From Xylanimonas oleitrophica (lineage in GTDB: Bacteria > Actinomycetota > Actinomycetes > Actinomycetales > Cellulomonadaceae), in contig NZ_QKWH01000001.1 in assembly GCF_003244315.1 (NCBI RefSeq), positions 1-64,000 on the forward strand: a DNA stretch of 64,000 nt, in the 5' to 3' direction. This document shows, in pieces, positions 56,750 to 64,000 of the stretch. Each line of letters begins with the position of its first letter. Position 1 is the first letter of the stretch. The position numbers and the translations under genes are program-made. The notes under the pieces are model-generated. The model saw only the letters and a program-made list of their open reading frames with translations. It was not told the origin of the DNA and did no database searches.

Positions 56750-57459
56750 GCGCGGCGTCAACCGGGCCGGCGGAGGGCGGGACGTCCGGCGCGACGGCTG
56801 CCGGCTTCACCGGACCGGTCGACGCCGAGCTGCGGGCGGCCGTGGCCGACCTGCTCGCGGCCGTCGGGCCGGACGGGGTGCTGCCGATCGTCCAGGCAGG
56901 CGACCCGGTGCTGCGGACCCCGGCGGTGCCGTACACCGGCCAGCTCGGCGACCTCCTGCCGGGACTCGTCGAGGTCATGCGCCGCACCATGCACGCGGCG
57001 CCCGGCGTGGGGCTCGCGGCCCCTCAGGTGGGCATCGGCCTGGCGCTGGCCGTCGTGGAGGACGCCGGTGCGCCCGGCGACCCGCGAGAGCGGACCCCGC
57101 TGCCGTTCCGGGTGCTGGTCAACCCCTCCTACGAGCCGGTGGGCGACCCGGTGGGCGAGCCGCGCCGGGTGGGCTTCTTCGAGGGGTGCCTGTCGGTCTC
57201 GGGCTGGCAGGCGGTCGTGGCGCGGTGGCACGAGGTGCGCCTGACCGCGCAGGACGAGACGGGCTCCGTGGTCGACGAGCGGCTCGTGGGCTGGCCGGCA
57301 CGCATCGTGCAGCACGAGACCGACCACCTGCGCGGCGAGCTGTACCTCGACCACGCGCAGACCCGCTCGCTGACGAGCAACGAGAACCTCGCCCGCTACT
57401 GGGCCACCTCGGTCGACCCGGAGCCGGCCGCGCGGGGACTGGGCTTCGACCTGCCCTGA
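56746..57459 (+). CDS. def: Peptide deformylase
   Basis: A 237-residue metalloprotease that removes the N-formyl group from nascent proteins. All three motifs are visible: [18 protein letters not shown] (Cys ligand) and QHETDHL (HExDH with catalytic Glu). An N-terminal Ala/Gly-rich extension of about 45 residues precedes the usual start ([16 protein letters not shown]). GTG 56746 overlaps the glmM stop, so the two are probably translationally coupled. Confidence 0.94.
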   Translation: MSAASTGPAEGGTSGATAAGFTGPVDAELRAAVADLLAAVGPDGVLPIVQAGDPVLRTPAVPYTGQLGDLLPGLVEVMRRTMHAAPGVGLAAPQVGIGLALAVVEDAGAPGDPRERTPLPFRVLVNPSYEPVGDPVGEPRRVGFFEGCLSVSGWQAVVARWHEVRLTAQDETGSVVDERLVGWPARIVQHETDHLRGELYLDHAQTRSLTSNENLARYWATSVDPEPAARGLGFDLP

Positions 57460-57608
57460 GCGTGCTGTCAGCGCGCCCAGGGCCTTGCACGGGTGGCGGT
57501 CGCGCGACGCGTGGCGGGCGGCGACCGGCGCGTGAAGCCGGGGTGAATGTTCGTGGCTCAGGGGTGCGCTCCGGGCTTCCCCCGATCACGATGGTGCGTG
57601 CGCGTGCC

Positions 57609-57614
57609 TAGGCT
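57609..57614 (+). promoter_or_regulatory. -10 box before the DedA gene
   Basis: TAGGCT lies 69 bases before the chosen DedA start. The preceding spacer 57460-57608 has no visible gene. Confidence 0.35.
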
Positions 57615-57683
57615 GGTGCACGGCCGACCGCCGGCACCCGCAGTCATCGGGTGCGTGCCCGACCGACGAGAAGAGACCTTGCC

Positions 57684-58364
57684 GTGGACCTGTCGACGTT
57701 CCTGGCCCAGCTGGAGGGCTGGATCCTCGCCCTGTCCGGCTCGCCGTGGGTGTACCCGGTGATGTGGGCGCTGGCCACCGTCGACGGCTTCTTCCCGCCC
57801 CTGCCGAGCGAGTCGGTGGTGATCACGCTCGCCGTCGCGAGCAAGACGGCGGGTGTGCCGTGGCTGCCCGGCATCCTGCTGACCGCGATGGCCGGCGCCT
57901 GGGTGGGCGACCAGATCGCCTACCAGATCGGCCGGTCCATCGGGGTCGAGCGGATCCGCGTGCTGCGCACCCGCCGCGGCCGAGAGACGGTCGCGTGGTC
58001 GCGGCGGGCGCTGGCCCGGCGCGGCGCGTCGTTCATCATCGCCGCCCGCTACGTCCCCGTGGGCCGGGTGGCGGTGAACATGACGGCTGGCGCCGTCCAG
58101 TACCCGCGCAAGCGCTTCATGCTGTTCTCGGCCATCGCCGCGGTGGTCTGGGCGCTGTACTCGGCCGTGGTGGGACTGACGGCGGGGGCGTGGCTGGGCC
58201 ACCAGCCGCTGCTGGCGATGGTGGCGGGCGTCGTCGTCGGCGTCCTGCTCGGCGTCGTCCTGGACTTCGCCGTCCGCGGCGTCATGCACGCGCGGACGCG
58301 GTCGCCGCAGCCGGTGGCGGCCGCCGTCGCCCCGGCGCCCGTGGACGTGGACGAGGCGGCCTAG
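57684..58364 (+). CDS. DedA family membrane protein
   Basis: A 226-residue inner-membrane protein of the DedA/SNARE-associated family, implicated in lipid (undecaprenyl phosphate or phospholipid) translocation and membrane homeostasis in other bacteria. The re-entrant motif DGFFPPLPSE is near residue 30, GDQIAYQIGRSIG and the second re-entrant loop ARYVPVGRVAVNMTAG follow, with C-terminal helices and a Pro/Val/Ala-rich tail. GTG 57684 gives the best N-terminus; an upstream in-frame start would add a basic segment. It converges with coaA, 58 bases away. Confidence 0.88.
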   Translation: MDLSTFLAQLEGWILALSGSPWVYPVMWALATVDGFFPPLPSESVVITLAVASKTAGVPWLPGILLTAMAGAWVGDQIAYQIGRSIGVERIRVLRTRRGRETVAWSRRALARRGASFIIAARYVPVGRVAVNMTAGAVQYPRKRFMLFSAIAAVVWALYSAVVGLTAGAWLGHQPLLAMVAGVVVGVLLGVVLDFAVRGVMHARTRSPQPVAAAVAPAPVDVDEAA

Positions 58365-58422
58365 GCCGCCACCGTCCTGCCCCCCCGCGGTCCGCCCCCG
58401 CCGACCCGGGCCCGGGGAGCGC

Positions 58423-59520
58423 TCAGAGCTTGCGGAGACGCACCCGCTGCACGGCGTGGTCGGGACCCTTGGTCAGCACGAGCGTCGCGCGGCCCCGCGT
58501 GGGCAGGATGTTGTGCTCGAGGTTGGGGGCGTTGATCGACTCCCAGATGGTCAGCGCGCGAGCCGTGGCCTCCTCGTCCGACAGGTCGGCGAAGCGGCGG
58601 AAGTAGCTCTCGGGGCGGGCGAACGCCGTGCGGCGCAGCTGTAGGAACCGCTCCACGTACCACTGGCGGATGTTGCGGGTGCGGGCGTCCACGTAGATCG
58701 AGAAGTCGAAGAAGTCGCTCACCGCCACGCTCGACTCGTCGGTGGCCGTGGGGCGGGCCGGCTGCAGCACGTTGAGCCCCTCGACGATGAGGACGTCGGG
58801 CTTGCGGACCACGACCTCCCCGCCCGGCACGATGTCGTACGTGACGTGGGAGTAGACGGGCGCCCGCACCTCCTCCTGCCCGGCCTTGACCCGCTGGACG
58901 AACCGGATCAGCGCCCGCCGGTCGTAGGACTCCGGGAAGCCCTTGCGCTCCATCAGCCCGCGGCGCTGCAGCTCTGCGTTCGGGTACAGGAACCCGTCCG
59001 TGGTGACCAGCTCGACCCGGGGGGTCTCGGGCCAGCGCGCCATCATCTCGCGCAGGATGCGCGCCGTCGTCGACTTCCCGACGGCGACCGACCCGGCCAC
59101 ACCGATCACGTAGGGGGTGCGGGGCGCGGGCTCGCCGAGGAACGTCGAGCTCGCCTGGTGCAGCCGCGCCGACGCCGTGACGTACAGGTTGAGCAGCCGG
59201 GACAGCGGCCGGTAGACGGCGTCCACCTCCGCGAGGTCGATGGGGTCCCCGAGCCCGCGCAGCCGCTGCACGTCCTCGGTCGTCAGCGGCAGCGGCGTCG
59301 ACCTCGACAGGCGGCTCCACGCGGCGCGGTCCAGGTCGACGTACGGGGACGCGGGGCCCCGCGCGGCGAGCGAGACGTCCGGCGCGCTGGGGGAGAGGGG
59401 CGACGCAGGGTCCGGCGTGCCACCGGCTGCGTCCTCGGAGAGGGCGACCACGTCCCGATTGTGCCGCAACGGGTCCCGCGTCCCGGCATCCGGTCCCTGC
59501 GACGGTCGCTCGGTGCTCAC
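58423..59520 (-). CDS. coaA: Type I pantothenate kinase
   Basis: A 365-residue enzyme for the first step of CoA synthesis (pantothenate to 4'-phosphopantothenate). Walker A is [14 protein letters not shown] near 140-153, with [36 protein letters not shown] and the C-terminal [23 protein letters not shown] all typical. The first 55 residues are a disordered extension; the homology begins at [17 protein letters not shown] 59520 overlaps the DUF72 stop by four bases; a later start is possible. coaA between glmM and glmS is common in actinobacteria. Confidence 0.95.
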   Translation of the reverse strand: MSTERPSQGPDAGTRDPLRHNRDVVALSEDAAGGTPDPASPLSPSAPDVSLAARGPASPYVDLDRAAWSRLSRSTPLPLTTEDVQRLRGLGDPIDLAEVDAVYRPLSRLLNLYVTASARLHQASSTFLGEPAPRTPYVIGVAGSVAVGKSTTARILREMMARWPETPRVELVTTDGFLYPNAELQRRGLMERKGFPESYDRRALIRFVQRVKAGQEEVRAPVYSHVTYDIVPGGEVVVRKPDVLIVEGLNVLQPARPTATDESSVAVSDFFDFSIYVDARTRNIRQWYVERFLQLRRTAFARPESYFRRFADLSDEEATARALTIWESINAPNLEHNILPTRGRATLVLTKGPDHAVQRVRLRKL

Positions 59521-60413
59521 CGGACCGGCGCGGACCGTGCTCGCGGGGCGGGCGCCGCCGGGCCGGGCGGCGCCCCGGCGCGCGCGGCCACCGCGACGTC
59601 GGCGAGGCGCTCCAGGAGCGCCAGCGCGTCACGCGGGGCGTGCGCGTCCCCGTCGTTGTCCAGGTAGACGACGACGTCGTGCCCGGCGTCGTACCAGCGG
59701 CGCACCCTGGCGGCCCACGCGTCGAGCAGGTCGGGGCCGTACCCGGTGGCGTAGAGCGGTTCGACGGGCCCGTGCAGGCGCACGTACACCAGCCCGGCGG
59801 TGACGTGCTCGAAGAGCGGCCACCGGCCGGCGCCGTCGGACACCGACAGGGCGACGTCGTGCTCGCGCAGGAGCCGCAGCGCGGCCGGGTCGTCGAAGGA
59901 CGGGTGGCGCGCCTCGAGCGCGTGCCGCAGCGGCCTGTCGGCGTCGACGTCGGTCCACGGCTCGGCCTTCAGGCGGCCGTCGTGCTCCGCGGCGAGGCGG
60001 GCGGCGCCCGCGGTGGTCCGGGGCAGCAGGCCGAGGAACCGTTCGAGCACGTCGAGGTCGAGCGCCTCGCGCTCCGGCAGCTGCCACAGCACGGGGCCGA
60101 GCCTGTCGCCCAGGGCCAGGACGCCGCTCGCGAAGTAGTTGGCCAGCGGGGTGCGCACGTCGCGCAGCCGTTTCATGTGGGTCACGAACCGCCCGCCCTT
60201 GACGGCGAACAGGAACCCCGGCGGGGTGGCGTCGCGCCAGGCGAGGTAGGAGGCGGGGCGCTGGAGCGAGTAGAAGGAGCCGTTGAGCTCCACGGTGGGG
60301 AACAGCGAGGCCACGTGCTCCAGCTCCCGGCGCTGCACCAGGCCAGGCGGGTAGAAGCGCCCGCGCCAGTGCGCGTAGCGCCACCCGGACAGACCGATCC
60401 GAACCGACGGCAC
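59517..60413 (-). CDS. DUF72 domain-containing protein
   Basis: A 298-residue TIM-barrel-like protein of the YecE/DUF72 family. The signature [59 protein letters not shown] and the [21 protein letters not shown] end are all recognisable. Its biochemical role is not established, though nuclease-related functions have been suggested for the family. ATG 60413. It is coupled to coaA by a four-base overlap, an insertion into the usual glmM-coaA-glmS string. Confidence 0.9.
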   Translation of the reverse strand: MPSVRIGLSGWRYAHWRGRFYPPGLVQRRELEHVASLFPTVELNGSFYSLQRPASYLAWRDATPPGFLFAVKGGRFVTHMKRLRDVRTPLANYFASGVLALGDRLGPVLWQLPEREALDLDVLERFLGLLPRTTAGAARLAAEHDGRLKAEPWTDVDADRPLRHALEARHPSFDDPAALRLLREHDVALSVSDGAGRWPLFEHVTAGLVYVRLHGPVEPLYATGYGPDLLDAWAARVRRWYDAGHDVVVYLDNDGDAHAPRDALALLERLADVAVAARAGAPPGPAAPAPRARSAPVR

Positions 60414-60517
60414 GCGGCGACCCTAGGACGCGGGCGGGGCGCTCACCCGTCGGCGGCCGGGCGGGGAGGCGGCCGTTCACCCGGCGCACGGCGCGCGGAG
60501 GTGGTCCTGGTGCTCAG

Positions 60518-60523
60518 TAGACT
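60518..60523 (+). promoter_or_regulatory. -10 box directly before glmS
   Basis: TAGACT ends seven bases before ATG 60531, so the message probably begins at the start codon. No riboswitch or long leader is possible from this promoter. A clear -35 is not seen. Confidence 0.5.
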
Positions 60524-60530
60524 CCTCGCC

Positions 60531-62426
60531 ATGTGCGGAATCGTCGGATACACGGGTCTGGGTCTCCTCGACGGGGCCTCGGCCACCACGCCGGTGCCCT
60601 CGGGGCACCCGCTGGAGGTCACGCTGGAGGGCCTGCGCAGGCTCGAGTACCGGGGCTACGACTCGGCGGGCGTGGCGCTCGTGGGGCCGGGTCAGGACAA
60701 GGTCGCGTTCGCGAAGAAGTCCGGCAAGCTGAGCAACCTGGTGGGCGAGATCGACGCGCACCCCATGCCGGAGGCGACCGCCGCGATCGGGCACACCCGC
60801 TGGGCGACGCACGGCGGCCCCACCGACGCCAACGCCCACCCCCACCTGGCCGACGGTGACCGCCTCGCGGTCATCCACAACGGCATCATCGAGAACTTCG
60901 CGACGCTCAAGGCGGAGCTGCTCGCCGACGGCGTCACGTTCCGCAGCGAGACGGACACCGAGGTCGCCGCCCAGCTGCTGGCGCAGGCCTACGCCAGGAC
61001 GAAGGACCTGTCCGAGGCGATGGCCGTGACGGCCCGCCGCCTCGAGGGCACGTTCACGCTGCTCGCGGTCCACGCCGACGACCCGCAGACGGTCGTCGGC
61101 GCCCGCCACGACTCGCCGCTCGTCGTCGGCCTGGGCGAGGGGGAGAACTTCCTCGGCTCCGACGTCGCGGCGTTCATCGCCTTCACCAAGGAGGCGCTGG
61201 AGCTGGGACAGAACCAGATCGTCACCATCACGCCGACGTCGGTCGACGTGACGGACTTCGAGGGGCGCCCCGCCGAGGCCAAGCGCTTCACGGTGGACTG
61301 GGACGCCGCCGCCGCCGAGAAGGGCGGCTTCGACTCCTTCATGGACAAGGAGATCCACGACCAGCCGCACGCCGTGGCGGACACCCTGCTGGGCCGCACC
61401 GACCTGTCGGGTCGTCTGACGCTGGACGAGATCCGCATCGACGAGTCCGTGCTGCGCGCCGTCGACAAGATCATCGTCATCGCCTGCGGTACCGCCGCGT
61501 ACGCGGGGCACGTGGCCAAGTACGCCGTCGAGCACTGGTGCCGGATCCCGGTGGAGGTGGAGCTCGCGCACGAGTTCCGCTACCGCGACCCGATCGTCGA
61601 CGAGAAGACCCTCGTGGTCGCGATCTCGCAGTCGGGCGAGACGATGGACACGCTCATGGCGGTGCGTCACGCCCGCGAGCAGGGCGCCAAGGTGCTGTCC
61701 ATCGTCAACACCCAGGGCTCCACGATCCCGCGCGAGTCCGACGCCGTGCTGTACACGCACGCCGGCCCCGAGATCGCGGTGGCCTCCACCAAGGCGTTCC
61801 TCTCGCAGATCACCGCCGCGTACCTGCTGGGCCTGTACCTGGCCCAGCTGCGGGGCAACAAGTTCCCCGACGAGATCTCCGGCCTCCTGGACGAGCTGCG
61901 GGCGCTGCCGGACAAGGTGCAGACGGTCATCGAGCGGGGCGAGTACGTCCGTGCCACGGCGCGTTCGATGAAGGACGCGACGTCGGTGCTGTTCCTGGGC
62001 CGCCACGTGGGCTACCCGGTGGCTCTGGAGGGTGCTCTCAAGCTCAAGGAGCTGGCCTACATCCACGCCGAGGGCTTCGCGGCGGGCGAGCTCAAGCACG
62101 GCCCGATCGCGCTGATCGACGCCGGCCAGCCCGTGTTCGTCGTCGTGCCGTCGCCGAACAGCCGCGAGGGGCTGCACTCGAAGGTCGTCTCCAACATCCA
62201 GGAGATCCGCGCCCGCGGTGCGCGCACCCTGGTGATCGCGGAGGACGGCGACGACGCGGTGCGGCAGTTCGCCGACGAGGTGTTCTGGATCCCGAAGGCC
62301 CCGAGCCTGCTGCAGCCGCTGCTCGCCGTCGTGCCCCTGCAGATCTTCGCCATGGCGCTCGCCACGGCCAAGGGGCTCGACGTCGACCAGCCGCGCAACC
62401 TGGCCAAGTCCGTCACCGTCGAGTGA
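60531..62426 (+). CDS. glmS: Glutamine-fructose-6-phosphate aminotransferase (isomerizing)
   Basis: A 631-residue enzyme that makes GlcN-6-P, first step to UDP-GlcNAc. The N-terminal glutaminase domain has Cys2 (MCGIVGYTG) as nucleophile and [12 protein letters not shown]. Two SIS domains follow ([49 protein letters not shown]), ending with the [14 protein letters not shown]-tail. ATG 60531 is fixed because Cys must follow Met. No glmS ribozyme is seen; the short or absent leader argues against one. Confidence 0.98.
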   Translation: MCGIVGYTGLGLLDGASATTPVPSGHPLEVTLEGLRRLEYRGYDSAGVALVGPGQDKVAFAKKSGKLSNLVGEIDAHPMPEATAAIGHTRWATHGGPTDANAHPHLADGDRLAVIHNGIIENFATLKAELLADGVTFRSETDTEVAAQLLAQAYARTKDLSEAMAVTARRLEGTFTLLAVHADDPQTVVGARHDSPLVVGLGEGENFLGSDVAAFIAFTKEALELGQNQIVTITPTSVDVTDFEGRPAEAKRFTVDWDAAAAEKGGFDSFMDKEIHDQPHAVADTLLGRTDLSGRLTLDEIRIDESVLRAVDKIIVIACGTAAYAGHVAKYAVEHWCRIPVEVELAHEFRYRDPIVDEKTLVVAISQSGETMDTLMAVRHAREQGAKVLSIVNTQGSTIPRESDAVLYTHAGPEIAVASTKAFLSQITAAYLLGLYLAQLRGNKFPDEISGLLDELRALPDKVQTVIERGEYVRATARSMKDATSVLFLGRHVGYPVALEGALKLKELAYIHAEGFAAGELKHGPIALIDAGQPVFVVVPSPNSREGLHSKVVSNIQEIRARGARTLVIAEDGDDAVRQFADEVFWIPKAPSLLQPLLAVVPLQIFAMALATAKGLDVDQPRNLAKSVTVE

Positions 62427-62457
62427 CGGGCGGCGGCCGGCCGGGGAGCGGGCGTCC

Positions 62458-62808
62458 ATGATCGTGGGCGTCGGGATCGACGTCGTCGACGTCGCCCGGT
62501 TCATGGCGACCCTCGAACGCACGCCCCGCCTGCGCGAGCGTCTTTTCACCCCCGAGGAGCGGGACCTGCCGGACGCGTCCCTCGCTGCGCGGTTCGCGGC
62601 GAAGGAGGCGATCGCCAAGGCGCTCGGCGCCCCGGGCGACCTGCGCTGGCACGACGCGACGGTCCACCGGGTGCCCGGTGGACCGCCGCGCGTCGAGGTG
62701 CGCGGCACGGTGCGCGAGCGGGCCGAGCTGCTCGGTGTCACCGCGTGGCACCTGTCGATCTCCCACGACGCGGGCATCGCGTCTGCGATGGTGGTGGCCG
62801 AGGGCTGA
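62458..62808 (+). CDS. acpS: Holo-[acyl-carrier-protein] synthase
   Basis: A 116-residue enzyme that transfers 4'-phosphopantetheine from CoA to ACP. The two signatures are present: [12 protein letters not shown] (Asp) and [12 protein letters not shown] (Glu, Lys), plus HLSISHD near the end. ATG 62458 lies 31 bases after glmS; the pair is conserved. Uses the CoA route started by coaA. Confidence 0.95.
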   Translation: MIVGVGIDVVDVARFMATLERTPRLRERLFTPEERDLPDASLAARFAAKEAIAKALGAPGDLRWHDATVHRVPGGPPRVEVRGTVRERAELLGVTAWHLSISHDAGIASAMVVAEG

Positions 62809-62861
62809 GGGCACGATGGCCCCGGCACACCGTGGCGCACATCTCGGGAGTGGGGTCTCGC

Positions 62862-64000
62862 ATGGGCACGAAGCGGCGCACGTCGACCGGACGGCTGAGA
62901 GCGCTCGGGGCAGCGCTGCTGGCCCTCGCATGGTTGCAGCTCGGGGCGGTGCCAGCACTGGCTGCCACGCCGTCGGTGCAGTACCAGGCGCACTCGCAGA
63001 ACCGGGGCTGGCTCCCGGTCACCAGCGACGGCGGCACCGGCGGCACCGTCGGTCAGGGGCTGCGGCTGGAGGCGTTCGCGGCGTCGGTCTCCGGCGGTGG
63101 CGGCATCGTCTACACGACGCACGTGCAGGACTCCGGCTGGACCCGTGCCACCGGTGACGGGCAGGTCACGGGCACCACCGGCCGGGGCAAGCGCATCGAG
63201 GCGCTGCGGATGCAGCTCACGGGCGGGCTGGCGCGCACCCACGACCTCTACTACCGGGTGCACGTGCAGGAGTCCGGCTGGCTGGGCTGGGCGGCGAACG
63301 GCGCCACGGCGGGCTCGGAGGGCCTCGCGCTGCGCATCGAGGCGATGCAGGTGCGGATCGTGCCCAAGGGTGCCGCCGCCCCCGGCTCGACCGCCCGCCC
63401 GGCCTACTCCGCCGCCGTCGCCTACTCGGCGCACGTCCAGAACGTCGGCTGGCAGGGCGAGGTGCGCGGCGGCGCCGTGGCGGGGACGAGCGGCAGGGGG
63501 CTGCGCGTGGAGGCGCTGCGCCTGCGCCTGCAGGACCAGCCGGTCCCCGGCGGGATCGAGTACTCCACGCACGTCCAGGACGTCGGCTGGCAGCCGTACC
63601 GCAGCGACGGGGCCGTGGCGGGGACGACGGGGCAGGGCCGCAGGGTCGAGGCCGTGCGGGTGCGCCTGACCGGCGAGATGGCAGCCCGGCTCAGCGTGTA
63701 CTACCGGGTGCACGTGCAGAACTACGGCTGGATGGGCTGGACGCGCGACGGCGACCCGTCGGGCACGGCGGGGGCCGGCTACCGGGTCGAGGCGATCCAG
63801 GTGCTGATCCAGGGCAAGGGCAACGGCCCCTGGTACGGCACGGAGTTCACCGAGTACCGCGCCCCGGCCTCCAACGGCAACGTGGTGCCGTCCACCCTGT
63901 GCAACGTCGGTGACGGGTGGCTCCTGCGCTGCGACGCGGCGGCGGCGTTCGGGCGGATGAGCGCCGCGTTCCAGGCCACGTTCGGGCACCCCGTACCGCT
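62862..64000 (+). CDS. Secreted protein with six ChW-type repeats and start of an M15/VanY-like peptidase (truncated by the window end)
   Basis: A reading frame open to the window end (379 codons). ATG 62862 begins a signal peptide: basic RRTSTGR, hydrophobic core, cleavage after ALA near residue 34. Six repeats of about 39 residues follow at about 38-76, 82-120, 129-167, 187-223, 232-270 and 279-317. Each has the pattern Y..HVQ..GW....dG...GT.G.g.R.EA, the ChW repeat type linked to surface or wall binding. After residue 330 the sequence NGNVVPSTLCNVG then LRCDAAAAFGRMSAAFQATFG matches, by my reading, the start of VanY-like D-Ala-D-Ala carboxypeptidases (M15). The catalytic part lies beyond the window. 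Not visible: zinc ligands and C-terminus. It lies 53 bases after acpS, in place of the usual cluster continuation. Confidence 0.85.
   Translation, partial: MGTKRRTSTGRLRALGAALLALAWLQLGAVPALAATPSVQYQAHSQNRGWLPVTSDGGTGGTVGQGLRLEAFAASVSGGGGIVYTTHVQDSGWTRATGDGQVTGTTGRGKRIEALRMQLTGGLARTHDLYYRVHVQESGWLGWAANGATAGSEGLALRIEAMQVRIVPKGAAAPGSTARPAYSAAVAYSAHVQNVGWQGEVRGGAVAGTSGRGLRVEALRLRLQDQPVPGGIEYSTHVQDVGWQPYRSDGAVAGTTGQGRRVEAVRVRLTGEMAARLSVYYRVHVQNYGWMGWTRDGDPSGTAGAGYRVEAIQVLIQGKGNGPWYGTEFTEYRAPASNGNVVPSTLCNVGDGWLLRCDAAAAFGRMSAAFQATFGHPVP

Noticed and set aside
60524-60530. glmS ribozyme or riboswitch upstream of glmS
   Set aside because: Only a few bases lie between the -10 box and the ATG, so the main transcript cannot carry such an element.
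60477-63989. A 1170-codon minus-strand frame across glmS, acpS and the ChW protein
   Set aside because: Antisense to three well-supported genes and of low complexity.

Overview
The window is chromosomal DNA of a high-GC Gram-positive bacterium. The strong G/C third-position bias, many GTG/TTG starts, TANNNT -10 boxes, HadA/HadB-like MaoC pair and gene order rpmG-MaoC-MaoC-murB-add-tRNA-Trp-secE-nusG-rplK-rplA indicate an actinomycete. Gene content fits the Micrococcales (Cellulomonas/Cellulosimicrobium/Promicromonospora type); that placement is inference, as no 16S gene is present. Most of the window is the ribosomal-protein/RNA-polymerase core of the genome.

Layout. (1) 1-4540: the end of a carbohydrate ABC uptake operon (permease cut by the window edge, lipoprotein binding protein, two Gfo/Idh/MocA oxidoreductases). 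The first 149 bases are a perfect fold-back that looks like a contig-end artefact. (2) 4745-16538: tRNA-Thr, tRNA-Met, rpmG, two MaoC dehydratase subunits, murB, an adenosine deaminase family gene and tRNA-Trp form the conserved actinobacterial backbone. Lineage-specific cassettes interrupt it: a divergent LacI regulator/MFS transporter pair, an L,D-transpeptidase lipoprotein, and a translationally coupled ABC exporter plus two-component system. (3) 16681-28514: secE, nusG, rplK, rplA, rplJ, rplL, rpoB, rpoC. (4) 29214-33623: rpsL, rpsG, fusA, tuf. (5) 34138-43957: S10 and spc clusters (rpsJ to rplO), with a hairpin and a -10 box between rpsQ and rplN. (6) 44236-50862: secY, adk, map, infA, rpmJ, rpsM, rpsK, rpoA, rplQ; rpsD is not in its frequent place between rpsK and rpoA. 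(7) 50978-55208: alpha/beta hydrolase, ROK kinase, truA, a DUF5709-like protein, rplM, rpsI. (8) 55385-64000: glmM, def, DedA, coaA, DUF72, glmS, acpS, and the 5' part of a secreted protein with six ChW-type repeats leading into what looks like a VanY-type M15 peptidase domain.

How it works together. The core supplies transcription (rpoA/B/C, nusG), most ribosomal proteins, the elongation factors, initiation factor 1, the Sec channel, N-terminal protein maturation (map, def) and adenylate kinase. Peptidoglycan precursor supply is represented by glmS, glmM and murB, with cell-wall modification by the YkuD protein and the putative VanY-like protein. CoA/ACP supply is represented by coaA, acpS and the MaoC pair.

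I found no convincing undescribed multi-gene system. The best leads are the six-repeat ChW/M15 wall protein at the right edge, a 22-bp palindrome upstream of the ABC/two-component operon, a 17-bp perfect stem between rplK and rplA, short-leader or leaderless starts at murB, truA and glmS, and the cassette insertions in conserved gene strings. No CRISPR array, insertion sequence, prophage or rRNA gene was seen.
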